NCBI RefSeq assembly: GCF_029338375.1
Contig: NZ_CP119804.1
Location: 2,376,955-2,440,954 of the forward strand
Reading direction: 5' to 3'
DNA: 64,000 bases
Source: Halorussus lipolyticus
GTDB lineage: Archaea; Halobacteriota; Halobacteria; Halobacteriales; Haladaptataceae
Shown: one piece after another, positions 8,393 through 15,664 of the stretch
Layout: every line of letters begins with the position of its first letter
Numbering within the stretch: position 1 is the stretch's first letter
The notes under the pieces: generated by a model
Databases searched by the model: none
Seen by the model: the letters and a program-made list of their open reading frames with translations, nothing else
Told to the model about the DNA's origin: nothing
Made by a program: the position numbers and the translations under genes

Positions 8393-8427
8393 TCGTCATC
8401 GCACCACCGGCGCGAACCGCACGGCGA

Positions 8428-8442
8428 GACGCGCTTTTTTAG
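8428..8442 (+). terminator. T-run between convergent glutaredoxin and HTH genes
   Basis: ACGCGCTTTTTTAGG follows the glutaredoxin stop by about 40 bases, in a convergent gap. A run of six T fits archaeal U-tract termination. Confidence 0.4.
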
Positions 8443-8510
8443 GCGGTATCCGAGTCATCACGGAGTCGCATCTGTTCGGATGGCGTAGCACACAAAATTG
8501 AGGGGACGAT

Positions 8511-9473
8511 TCAGGCCGGTTTCTCGCCGCGCTCTCGAATCAGGTCCCGCAGTTCGTCGGGGTCGTCGATGTCCTCTAGCTCCTCGCGTTCCACGATACC
8601 CGTCCCATCGACGCTCTCGCGCTTGGCCTCGTCAACGAAGTAGACCGAGCGCGTCCGGGCGACCTGCCCGATAGAGGACATAATCCGAGCGCGCTTCTCG
8701 GCGGCCTTGGTGAACGCCGAGTGGCCCGTCAGGACGTTCTGCTCGCTCCCGCTGTCCTCGCTGACCGTCTTGAACGGTGCCCGAACCGTCGGGTGGACCT
8801 CGAAACCGGCACGGGTGAGGACGGTGACGATGCGCTCGTCGTCGTCGTCCTCGGGTTCGGGGTCCTCGGGCGTGGGTTCGCCCTCTCGAACCTCGTCGGC
8901 ACCGTCGAGGACATCCACGGGGCTAGTGAGGTCGCCCTCGAACAGGTCTTGGAGTTCGAGCGCGACATCGACGCTGGCGTTCATGCCGTCCTCGTACTTC
9001 GAGACGGTGCGCCGCGAGACGCCCAACTCGTTGGCGAGTCTGCCGAGACTCCAGTCGCGGTCCTCGCGCTCGTCGCGCAGAACGTCGCCGTCGATGTTGA
9101 CGTAGAGGCCGCCGGGCGCGGCGTAGACCAGCGGGGCCATGCCTTCCACGAACAGTTCCATCGCGGTATCGGGACTCAGGACGGGGACACCGTGCCGGAA
9201 GTAGACGACCCCCGGCTCCAGCTCCTCGTCGCGGGTCCGGAGGCCGACGACGATGGGCGTCGCGCTGAGGTACTCGCCGAGTCGGCGCATCTCCAGACCC
9301 GTCGCGTCGTCGAATGCGTCTACGTTCGCCAAAACCTTCAGCAAGAGCAGGTCGCGTCCGCGCCGGGCGGCCACGTCGAAGCTCTTGGGTCGAATTGCGC
9401 ACCGGTCGCTAACGGCGAATCCCGCATCCTCAAGCATTGCGGTCACGTTCCCGACCAGTGCAGACCGGGACAT
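8511..9473 (-). CDS. Putative HTH-type transcriptional regulator (archaeal COG1395 type)
   Basis: A 320-aa protein. Residues about 1-120 form a restriction-nuclease-like or sensor fold ([21 protein letters not shown]). A Cro/CI-type helix-turn-helix follows ([22 protein letters not shown], about 142-163). An acidic linker leads to a C-terminal domain. This architecture matches a conserved archaeal family annotated only as a putative HTH regulator. A minus-strand TATA box (GCATATATAGG) at 9496-9504 puts the transcription start at or near the ATG, so it is probably leaderless. It is divergent from tiaS. Confidence 0.82.
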   Translation of the reverse strand: MSRSALVGNVTAMLEDAGFAVSDRCAIRPKSFDVAARRGRDLLLLKVLANVDAFDDATGLEMRRLGEYLSATPIVVGLRTRDEELEPGVVYFRHGVPVLSPDTAMELFVEGMAPLVYAAPGGLYVNIDGDVLRDEREDRDWSLGRLANELGVSRRTVSKYEDGMNASVDVALELQDLFEGDLTSPVDVLDGADEVREGEPTPEDPEPEDDDDERIVTVLTRAGFEVHPTVRAPFKTVSEDSGSEQNVLTGHSAFTKAAEKRARIMSSIGQVARTRSVYFVDEAKRESVDGTGIVEREELEDIDDPDELRDLIRERGEKPA

Positions 9474-9495
9474 ATCCGCATGTAAGTGATTCCCC

Positions 9496-9504
9496 TATAT
9501 ATGC
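9496..9504 (-). promoter_or_regulatory. TATA box of the HTH regulator gene
   Basis: Minus-strand CATATATAG lies 23-31 bases before the ATG at 9473, the spacing expected for a leaderless haloarchaeal transcript. Confidence 0.55.
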
Positions 9505-9623
9505 ATTGTGCTGGCCGTATCCCGGCGTCTGCTTGCGATTCGCCGGAACGCGAGCGGTAGCTTGATAATGATAGACGGGTGCGCTCCGAAAGTCGTTAAT
9601 CCGACACGCACCAACTCGGAGGC

Positions 9624-10955
9624 GTGACGGTACTCGGCGTGGACGACACCGACTCGCGGGAGCGAGGGATGTGTACGACCTACCTCACAGCCAGAATCGC
9701 CGACCGGATGGCCGAGGAGGCCACCGTCGAGCGACTGCTCCTCGTGCGACTCAACCCGGCGGTCGAACACAAGACCCGAGGCAACGCCGCGCTCGCGGTC
9801 CACACCGACGCCGACCCCGAGAGGACCTTCGAAATCGCCCGCGAGGAGATTTCCGCGGTCGCCGAGACCGACGACCCCCGGACCAACCCCGGACTGGTCG
9901 TCGCGCCGGGCGACCCCGAGGACGTGCCCGAATCGGTCGCCGAGTTCGCCCGCGAGGCCGTCAGAGACCTCCACTCGGTCGAGGACGCCGAGGCAATCAT
10001 CGAGGACGCCGGCTATCGGAGCGCAGGGTGGAAGATGGGCAGGGGAAAAATCGGCGCGCTGGCGGCGGTCGGCGCGTGGAGCGCATTTGGCGGGCAAGCG
10101 GCGGTCGGCAAGAGCGAAGCGGTCGCCGGGGACGACTCCTGCGGGGTCGTCCCTGCCGACTGGACCTACGAGTGCATCTCCTACCGGGAACCCGAGCGCG
10201 TCGGCACGCCCCGCGAGGTAGACGCCGAATCGGTCTTCGAGGCCGCGAACGCCGCCTATCCCGAGGCGTGGGACACCGTGGACCGCGAAACGGGGGAACT
10301 GGTCTGCGTCCCGCACACCCCCGGTCCGATTCTCCACGGCGTCCGGGGCGACGACCCCGAAGTGGTCAGACGGGTCGCCGAGGCCATCGAGAGCGAACCG
10401 GTCGAGCGCCGGGTCGTCTTCGTGACGAATCAGGGCACCGACGCCCACCTCCGAGATGGACTCCTCGCCGAGGTCGAGGACGGCCGGGCCTACCGCGTCA
10501 CCGGAACAGTCGCCGAGGAGCCAGAAAATCGACGCGGCGGACACGTCTTCTTCTCGCTGGAAGACGCAGGCGAGCGGTTACAGTGCGCCGCCTTCGAACC
10601 AACCAAGCGGTTCCGCGACCGGGTGCGGGACCTCCGGGTCGGCGACCGCATCACGGCCTGCGGCGAGGTGTCGGATGGGACCCTGAAACTCGAAAAGTTC
10701 GCAGTGCGTGACCTGAACAGGACCGAACTCGTCACGCCCGACTGTCCCGACTGCGGCCGGTCGATGGAGAGCGCCGGAGCAAATCAGGGGTATCGGTGCC
10801 GGGACTGCAAGACGAGCGCGCCGGGGAAAGTCGAGCGGACAGTCGAGCGCGAGGTAGAAATCGGGTGGTACGAGGTCCCGCCGGAGGCCCGCAGGCACAT
10901 CGCCAAACCGCTGATTCGTGGCGGGTTCGACGCGCCGATTCACCCGGAGAAGTAA
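9624..10955 (+). CDS. tiaS: tRNA(Ile2) 2-agmatinylcytidine synthetase TiaS
   Basis: A 443-aa enzyme that attaches agmatine to C34 of tRNA-Ile(CAU) using ATP, so the tRNA reads AUA. The head VLGVDDTDSRERGMCTTYL (3-21) is the TiaS-specific kinase-like motif. An OB-fold follows (about 295-375), then a zinc ribbon (CPDC, CRDC near 374-392). Translation starts with GTG at 9624, where homology begins. Residues about 156-178 (10089-10157) look like an in-frame insert between GAWSAF and DWTYE, two segments normally adjacent in haloarchaeal TiaS; the insert contains an 8-bp palindrome. Confidence 0.93.
   Translation: MTVLGVDDTDSRERGMCTTYLTARIADRMAEEATVERLLLVRLNPAVEHKTRGNAALAVHTDADPERTFEIAREEISAVAETDDPRTNPGLVVAPGDPEDVPESVAEFAREAVRDLHSVEDAEAIIEDAGYRSAGWKMGRGKIGALAAVGAWSAFGGQAAVGKSEAVAGDDSCGVVPADWTYECISYREPERVGTPREVDAESVFEAANAAYPEAWDTVDRETGELVCVPHTPGPILHGVRGDDPEVVRRVAEAIESEPVERRVVFVTNQGTDAHLRDGLLAEVEDGRAYRVTGTVAEEPENRRGGHVFFSLEDAGERLQCAAFEPTKRFRDRVRDLRVGDRITACGEVSDGTLKLEKFAVRDLNRTELVTPDCPDCGRSMESAGANQGYRCRDCKTSAPGKVERTVEREVEIGWYEVPPEARRHIAKPLIRGGFDAPIHPEK
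10089..10157 (+). repeat. In-frame palindromic insert within tiaS
   Basis: Sixty-nine bases (23 codons) with inverted arms GGGACGAC (10129-10136) and GTCGTCCC (10146-10153). The encoded segment is rich in G, A, V and S. Its GTCGGCAAGAGCGAAGCGG resembles the GCTTCGCTC-type palindromic pieces in non-coding spacers of this window. That it is an insert is judged from recall of the family, not from an alignment. Confidence 0.45.
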
Positions 10956-11075
10956 ACGGGAGTGCGGAGCGGCAGAACTCGACAGAGAAATATATAGATT
11001 TCTTTAGAAACTGTTCTAGTTTCTTTGGGAACGAATAAGTTGCCTTTCAGCAGATAAATTGCCTTCCAGCAGGAC

Positions 11076-12215
11076 TCAGGACTTCAGTCCGCTTCCGGTC
11101 AGCGGAACCACCACGTCGTCCTCGTCGTCCAGCACCCCGCGCTCGCGGAACTCCGCGAGCGCGGCAGGGGCGACGGCGCAGGTCGGTTCCGTATAGAATC
11201 CGCCGCGGTGGAGGCGGTCGAGGGCCTCCTCGACCGGTTCCGAATCGAGCGCGATAGCGTCGCCGCCGGTCTCCTCGATGGCGTCGAGAATCTGGTCCTT
11301 CCGAGCGGGGTCGAGAATCTGGATGCCGTCTGCGACCGAATTGTCGCCCGCGGCGGCCTCGTTGCCGTGCAGTTCGTCGGCGATAGGCGCGTACCCGGCG
11401 GCCTGCGCCCCGAGGAGCCTCGGCATCTCGTCGGTCCACCCGGCCTCCTTCAGCGCGCGGAATCCGCGGTAGGCCCCGAGGAAAAGCGTACCGTGACCGA
11501 GCGGCGTCACCACGGCGTCGGGGACTTCCCAGTCGCGCTGGGCCGCGACTTCGAAGGCGAAGGTCGAAGTGCCAGCGAAGAACGCGGGGTTCCACGCGTG
11601 ACTGGCGTACCACCCGGCCTCGTCGTCGGACTCGACGGCCTCGATGCAGGCGTCGGTCACGTCCTGCCGAGTGCCCTCGACGCGAATCGGATTCGCGCCG
11701 ACGCGCTCGATTGCCGCGAGTTTGGACGCTTTGGCGTCTGCCGGGACGTAGATGTCGGCGTCGATTCCGGCGCGAGCGGCGTACTGGGCGATGGCCGCGC
11801 CAGCGTTGCCCGACGAGTCCTCGACAACCTTCTCGACGCCCAACTCGTCTGCGCGGGAGAGGGTCGCCGTCGCGCCGCGGTCCTTGAAACTCCCCGAGGG
11901 GAAGACGTATTCGAGTTTGAACTCGACGGTTCCGGTCCAGTCGGCGTCAAGGGTATCGGGGTCAGGTTCTTGCAGGGGCGTGAACCCCTCGCCGAGCGTG
12001 ACCTCGGGGGAGATAGGGAGGAAGTCCTCGAAGGCCCACAGGCCAGCGCGAGTGTCGAGTGCCGCGAACTCCGGCGCGGGGTGGTCGGGAATCGGTCGGT
12101 CGGCGAATTCGAGCGGATGGCCGCAGTCGCATCGCCACGGTTCGTCCGGTCCGGCGTCGTAGGTCCGGTCGCAATCCGGGCAGGTCAGGTCGGAGGGAGG
12201 AGCGTCCGCAGACAT
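11076..12215 (-). CDS. thrC: Threonine synthase (PLP-dependent)
   Basis: A 379-aa fold-type II PLP enzyme that converts O-phosphohomoserine to threonine. A zinc-ribbon-like head (CPDC near 12-15, CDCG near 29-32) precedes the catalytic domain, as in archaeal threonine synthases. The PLP lysine is K111 in SGSFKDRGA, SSGNAG (about 152-157) binds substrate phosphate, and TPLGHGTLFLG provides the phosphate cup. Its product feeds the two threonine ammonia-lyases in this window. The next gene lies 3 bases upstream on the same strand, suggesting co-transcription. Confidence 0.85.
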   Translation of the reverse strand: MSADAPPSDLTCPDCDRTYDAGPDEPWRCDCGHPLEFADRPIPDHPAPEFAALDTRAGLWAFEDFLPISPEVTLGEGFTPLQEPDPDTLDADWTGTVEFKLEYVFPSGSFKDRGATATLSRADELGVEKVVEDSSGNAGAAIAQYAARAGIDADIYVPADAKASKLAAIERVGANPIRVEGTRQDVTDACIEAVESDDEAGWYASHAWNPAFFAGTSTFAFEVAAQRDWEVPDAVVTPLGHGTLFLGAYRGFRALKEAGWTDEMPRLLGAQAAGYAPIADELHGNEAAAGDNSVADGIQILDPARKDQILDAIEETGGDAIALDSEPVEEALDRLHRGGFYTEPTCAVAPAALAEFRERGVLDDEDDVVVPLTGSGLKS

Positions 12216-12218
12216 CGC

Positions 12219-13175
12219 TCAGAACTCGTCCACGTTGGTTCCGACCGAGCAGACGTACTCGCCGGTCGCAACTTGGGGCAGTCGCCGCGAGCGCCAGAAG
12301 ACGCCGTGGTCGTCGGCCGTGACTTCGGCCTTCAACTTCCCGAAGGGGTCGGTGACCTCGAATATCACGTCGCCGGCCTCCACCACGTCGCCGAGGTCCT
12401 TGCGGAACCGGACGAGGCCGCCCGAGGGCGACCCGTAGCGGTCGAACCCGGTGGCCCGGACTTGGGCGTCGAGCGTGACCTCGCCGTCGAGGAAGCCGTA
12501 GTAGCGCAGGACGTTGAACAGGCCCGAGACGCCGTATTGGATGCTCTCCTCGTCCCACCCGACGCATCCGCCGAGTTCGGGGTCGATGGTCGGGATGCCC
12601 TCGTCGGGTCCGGCGCGGGCGAGTTGGCCGTCCGGTCCCTTCTGGTCCAAGATGTGGCCGCATCCGAACACCTTGGCGAGTTCCATGCACTCGTCGTGGA
12701 GTCGGTGGCGCTGGCCGCACCTGACCCGGACCTCGTTGAGCATCTGGCTGGTCGAGCCTTGATGCAGGTCCAAAATCAGGTCGGCCCGCGAGGCCGCCTC
12801 GAAGGTGGCCGCCGCGATGCGCTCGCTTGAGGTCCCCGACTCGTCGCCGGGGTAGGTGCGATTCATCTTGGTGTCGTCGATGGGGTTGCGGTGTTCGGCC
12901 ACCTGAAAGGCGTGGTAGTTGACGATGCCGACCACGAGAATCGTGCCCGAGAGCCGGTGGGGGTCGATTTGGGGAATGGCACGCTGGAGGACCCCGAGAC
13001 CGTTCAGTTCGTCGCCGTCGCTGACCGCCTGTACGTACAGCGTCGGGCCGTCGTCCGCGCCGTTGATGACCGCGACCGGCAGACCGAAGTCGCCGCCGTC
13101 GCGCGTTTCGCCGACCTGCAACCGCCCGGTGTCCATCTCTCCGGGCGCAGAACTCGCCGTTCCGAGCGTCTTCAT
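12219..13175 (-). CDS. Succinylglutamate desuccinylase/aspartoacylase-family protein
   Basis: A 318-aa M14-like zinc amidohydrolase, AstE/AspA family. Where the family has the HxxE zinc motif (GxHGDE), this protein reads VSDGDELNG (about 51-59), with Asp where the His would be; Glu is kept. The later LDLHQGS (about 138-144) supplies the third ligand. A C-terminal beta-barrel (FRKDLGDVVEAGDVIFEVTDPFG) resembles a biotinyl/lipoyl fold, as in some family members. Substrate is unknown. It is read just before threonine synthase, with a 3-base gap. Confidence 0.75.
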   Translation of the reverse strand: MKTLGTASSAPGEMDTGRLQVGETRDGGDFGLPVAVINGADDGPTLYVQAVSDGDELNGLGVLQRAIPQIDPHRLSGTILVVGIVNYHAFQVAEHRNPIDDTKMNRTYPGDESGTSSERIAAATFEAASRADLILDLHQGSTSQMLNEVRVRCGQRHRLHDECMELAKVFGCGHILDQKGPDGQLARAGPDEGIPTIDPELGGCVGWDEESIQYGVSGLFNVLRYYGFLDGEVTLDAQVRATGFDRYGSPSGGLVRFRKDLGDVVEAGDVIFEVTDPFGKLKAEVTADDHGVFWRSRRLPQVATGEYVCSVGTNVDEF

Positions 13176-13307
13176 TACCCATAACCGACGCCTACACGCC
13201 CTTTAGCGGTTCGGTCTCGGCGAAGCGTGAATCAGCGATACCGGAGTGCGAGAACAGAAACGAGCCACAAAGTGAACAGCGAGGATTCACCCCGAACGAC
13301 CGATTGC

Positions 13308-13988
13308 CTACAGTCCCGTCCACGCGGTCGGCGCGTCTAACTCGGGGAAGTGCCAGCGTTGTTCCGGGAGTCCTCGCTTTTCTCGGAGTTCGATTCGGGC
13401 GTCGAACTGCGGAGCGAGACGCTGGACGGTCTCGGAGTCGTCGGCGAGCGGCAGGTGGTAGTGACCCATGCCCGAGACGCTCCGCACGTGGTCGCCGACC
13501 GCGCTGACGAATTGCTCGACCGTCGAAATATCGTGCTGGCTGACGAGGTACGAGAGCGTGAACAGCGAGAAGCGAAGTTCCGCAGAGTCGAACCCGGAGT
13601 TGGTGTTTTTCGCCGTCGTGAACGTATTGCAAATCGTCAGTTGGAGGTCGTCGATTCCCCGGCGGTTCCAGTTCCCGGCAACTGTGCCCGGCGACTCCGC
13701 CACGTCCGCGGCCCGCGTTCCGCACCCGTGGTCCACCACGAGGACGTCCTCGTCTGTCGGTGCAATGTCGTCGGGTAGAAGGTTGGGCAGGTCTGCCCGG
13801 TCTTGGTCGGTGAGACCGATAATTCGCGTTCGGGGTAGTTCAGGCGCGCCCAGTAGTTTTTGGGTCATTCGATGGGAGACCTCCTCGCGGACATCGCCAG
13901 TGACCAAGAGATTGCAACCGCAGTTTTTCAATCCGGAGAGATGCCTGCGGAAGGCCTCGCCGGGGGAATCTGCGTCGTTCATGTTCAT
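13308..13988 (-). CDS. DUF7504-like haloarchaeal protein (RecA/KaiC-like without Walker A)
   Basis: A 226-aa soluble protein. The strand NLLVTGDVREEV (about 26-37) and later VLVVDHGCG and FTLSYLVSQHDISTVEQFV have the beta-alpha spacing of RecA/KaiC-like folds, but no GKT P-loop is present, as in the haloarchaeal DUF7504 group. These are often signalling or chemosensory neighbours; no role is proven. TATA-like ATTATACTAATTC lies upstream. It marks the left border of the AT-rich accessory region. Confidence 0.6.
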   Translation of the reverse strand: MNMNDADSPGEAFRRHLSGLKNCGCNLLVTGDVREEVSHRMTQKLLGAPELPRTRIIGLTDQDRADLPNLLPDDIAPTDEDVLVVDHGCGTRAADVAESPGTVAGNWNRRGIDDLQLTICNTFTTAKNTNSGFDSAELRFSLFTLSYLVSQHDISTVEQFVSAVGDHVRSVSGMGHYHLPLADDSETVQRLAPQFDARIELREKRGLPEQRWHFPELDAPTAWTGL

Positions 13989-14153
13989 TTGCGTTTATAG
14001 ATGAATTAGTATAATTTAAAATTTGTTACTTTCAGCCTAGGTTTAAATTTGTCTAGTATAGGAAATCGGCACGGCAAGGGAGGACAGAGCTACAAAGGTT
14101 CTTAAACTAATATGTAGAGAAAGTGTTTTTTACCATGCTCTACACTCTGAGAT

Positions 14154-14288
14154 ATGGCCAAAAAATGGGCGAGAAAGTGGTTAGAACGACATCCGGGAGT
14201 CCTTGGAGTGGTTTTCTCTCTCAATTTTTACGTATTTCAGTTGACTGAGCCACTAGGTTGTTTTTATTGCGAAACTCCGGGACCGTAG
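14154..14288 (+). CDS. CxxC-PGP micropeptide, copy A (44 aa)
   Basis: A 45-codon ORF, ATG to TAG. The peptide has a basic amphipathic head (MAKKWARKWLERHP), a hydrophobic middle (GVLGVVFSLNFYVFQL) and a tail GCFYCETPGP. It shares the pattern basic head, HP, GV.FSL..Y, CxxC, PGP with copies B and C at 14575 and 15533. It converges on the most decayed CHAT fragment; the shared stop tetranucleotide seen in copies B and C is changed here to GTAG. It has diverged most in sequence yet stays open, which argues for a selected product. Function unknown. Confidence 0.6.
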   Translation: MAKKWARKWLERHPGVLGVVFSLNFYVFQLTEPLGCFYCETPGP

Positions 14289-14521
14289 ATTTTCTCGGCT
14301 GAAATCTCATTAGGCCGGAAAATCGTTTCATAAAAGTATACGGGGGTGTCTCAAGCATCAAGAAGTTCGGTAAACGACTCCTTGTCGAATTCTTCCTCAA
14401 GAACAGTAGAATTGACAGAATGAATCTCTTCGTCAGCGATTTTTGCCTTTCTGAGACCCCCTATTTGATTCGTGACGGTTAGGCCTACTCGTAGGGCCGA
14501 TAATCCGCATATATGACTCAT
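14286..14521 (-). pseudogene. Decayed CHAT-protein C-terminus, copy A
   Basis: On the minus strand an ATG at 14521 opens a 56-codon frame ending in TGA at 14351-14353. It reads a segment (EEIHSVNSTVLEEEFDKESF) alignable with the tails of the two better-preserved CHAT copies. Past the TGA the same frame continues with FRPNEISAEKI, matching the ADEISIDDI end of the full gene, but the expected stop is changed to TAC. Both features mark a remnant of a once longer gene. Confidence 0.6.
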
Positions 14522-14530
14522 CTGCGAAGG

Positions 14531-14574
14531 TGTTTTAAGGAAAATATTTTGTGGTCGGCAATAGACCCTGAAAT
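14531..14574 (+). promoter_or_regulatory. Conserved 5' block of micropeptide copy B
   Basis: The 44 bases before the ATG (TGTTTTAAGGAAAATATTTT then GTGG and CCTGAAAT) are almost identical to 15489-15532 before copy C. TTTTAAGG is a TATA-like element about 35-42 bases upstream of the ATG. Conservation of the upstream region points to a real transcript. Confidence 0.5.
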
Positions 14575-14706
14575 ATGGTTAAGAATCGGATTCTCAGGTC
14601 GTTAAAATGCCATCCGAGAATAACGGGTGGTGTATTTTCTCTTAGCTTGTACATGATGGAACTAATTGAGTTGAGTTGTACGACGTGTACTAATCCCGGC
14701 CCCTAG
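14575..14706 (+). CDS. CxxC-PGP micropeptide, copy B (43 aa)
   Basis: A 44-codon ORF whose peptide starts MVKNRILRSLKCHP, has a hydrophobic middle and ends SCTTCTNPGP. Compared codon by codon with copy C at 15533, 20 codons are identical, 11 differ only synonymously and 12 change the residue, with equal length and no frameshift; this supports coding. Its TAG (14704-14706) overlaps the TAG of the convergent CHAT fragment through the palindrome CTAG at 14703-14706. Likely membrane-associated, with a CxxC that could bind metal or form a disulfide. Confidence 0.65.
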   Translation: MVKNRILRSLKCHPRITGGVFSLSLYMMELIELSCTTCTNPGP

Positions 14707-15440
14707 AAATCCTCGTCCACAGAAACTTCCTCAGGCCAGAGAACACCCGCACCAGACTGTACTGGATGCTTAACATTCTCGAAATACTCATTGAGGGATT
14801 CGCGGCTAAGTTGTTCTTCAAGAATAGTAGAGTTAATAGAGTGTATTCTTAAGTCATTTATCTGTGTCGTCTGAAGTGCCCCTATCGTCGCATTAATCGT
14901 CGGATACGGCTGAATTTTCAGCGAAATTTCGTCTCCAATCTTTTCTGGGCTTATAATCGCGGGTGCCCCACATTGCGATTCAATTAGTTCCTGACTACCA
15001 TCGCCAACAACAACGTACTTCCGGTTTGGGGCATTCACATCAGTAACCACCGACAGGGCACTTTGCATTGGGAAGCCGTGATTCAACAACCTCGCTAACT
15101 TCTTCCCCACCTCAGTCGCCGGTTCGTTGCCAATTTTCGTCAGCGTCACTACGCCGACCTGACTGCCTTTCTCGACCAACTTCTCGCCCTGTTCGTACGA
15201 GCGACAACCGTTGAGGAAGAACCCGCGAACACCGGATTCCTCGATGGTCTCGACATCGAGCATTCCGTCGATACACCGAATCCCGGAGTCGTCAACGTGC
15301 CCGATGTAGTGCAGAAAGTCCGTCCCCGACTCCAGCAGGTCCCGCAGTTCGTCGGTCGTCAGGTCGTTGTGGAGCGACACCCGGAAATCGTAGAGGTTCC
15401 GCGTCCCGTAGATGTCGCCAACTACGTCCTCCTCGCGCAG
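14703..15440 (-). pseudogene. 5'-truncated CHAT-domain gene, copy B
   Basis: Homology to the full CHAT gene begins at about 15440 (LREEDVVGDIYGTR) and runs to the stop at 14703; the earliest ATG in frame is at 15380 (225 aa). The CHAT core is intact, with HYIGH and LNGCRS carrying the predicted catalytic His and Cys. The stretch 15189-15340 is nearly base-identical to the full gene, while the last 130 residues diverge strongly and are AT-rich. The N-terminal two thirds of the full protein is missing. It may be a silent cassette, or a still translated CHAT-only protein. Confidence 0.7.
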
Positions 15441-15488
15441 TTAGTTGTACCACTCATCAAAAACCACAAAGATGGTTCTTTCACTATG

Positions 15489-15532
15489 TGTTTTAAGGAA
15501 AATATTTTGTGGCCAGCAGTACACCCTGAAAT
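15489..15532 (+). promoter_or_regulatory. Conserved 5' block of micropeptide copy C
   Basis: Same 44-base block as at 14531-14574, with the TATA-like TTTTAAGG at 15491-15498. Only 48 bases separate it from the truncated edge of CHAT copy B, so the duplicated unit includes promoter, micropeptide and CHAT C-terminus. Confidence 0.5.
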
Positions 15533-15664
15533 ATGGTCAAGAACCGAATTCTTAGGTCATTGAAATTCCATCCGAAGATAATAGGGGTTATATTTTCTCT
15601 TGGCTTGTACACGATGGAGCTAGTTGAGTCAGGTTGTGCCACGTGTGCTAATCCTGGACCTTAA
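15533..15664 (+). CDS. CxxC-PGP micropeptide, copy C (43 aa), partner of the full-length CHAT gene
   Basis: A 44-codon ORF with head MVKNRILRSLKFHP, hydrophobic core KIIGVIFSLGLYTMELV and tail GCATCANPGP. It converges on the intact CHAT gene; their TAA stops interleave in the palindrome TTAA at 15661-15664. The same arrangement with CTAG in copy B shows that the overlap is kept through duplication. The head is basic and the middle could span or insert in a membrane. Candidate roles are substrate or regulator of the CHAT protease, or a small toxin controlled by it; none is shown. Confidence 0.65.
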   Translation: MVKNRILRSLKFHPKIIGVIFSLGLYTMELVESGCATCANPGP

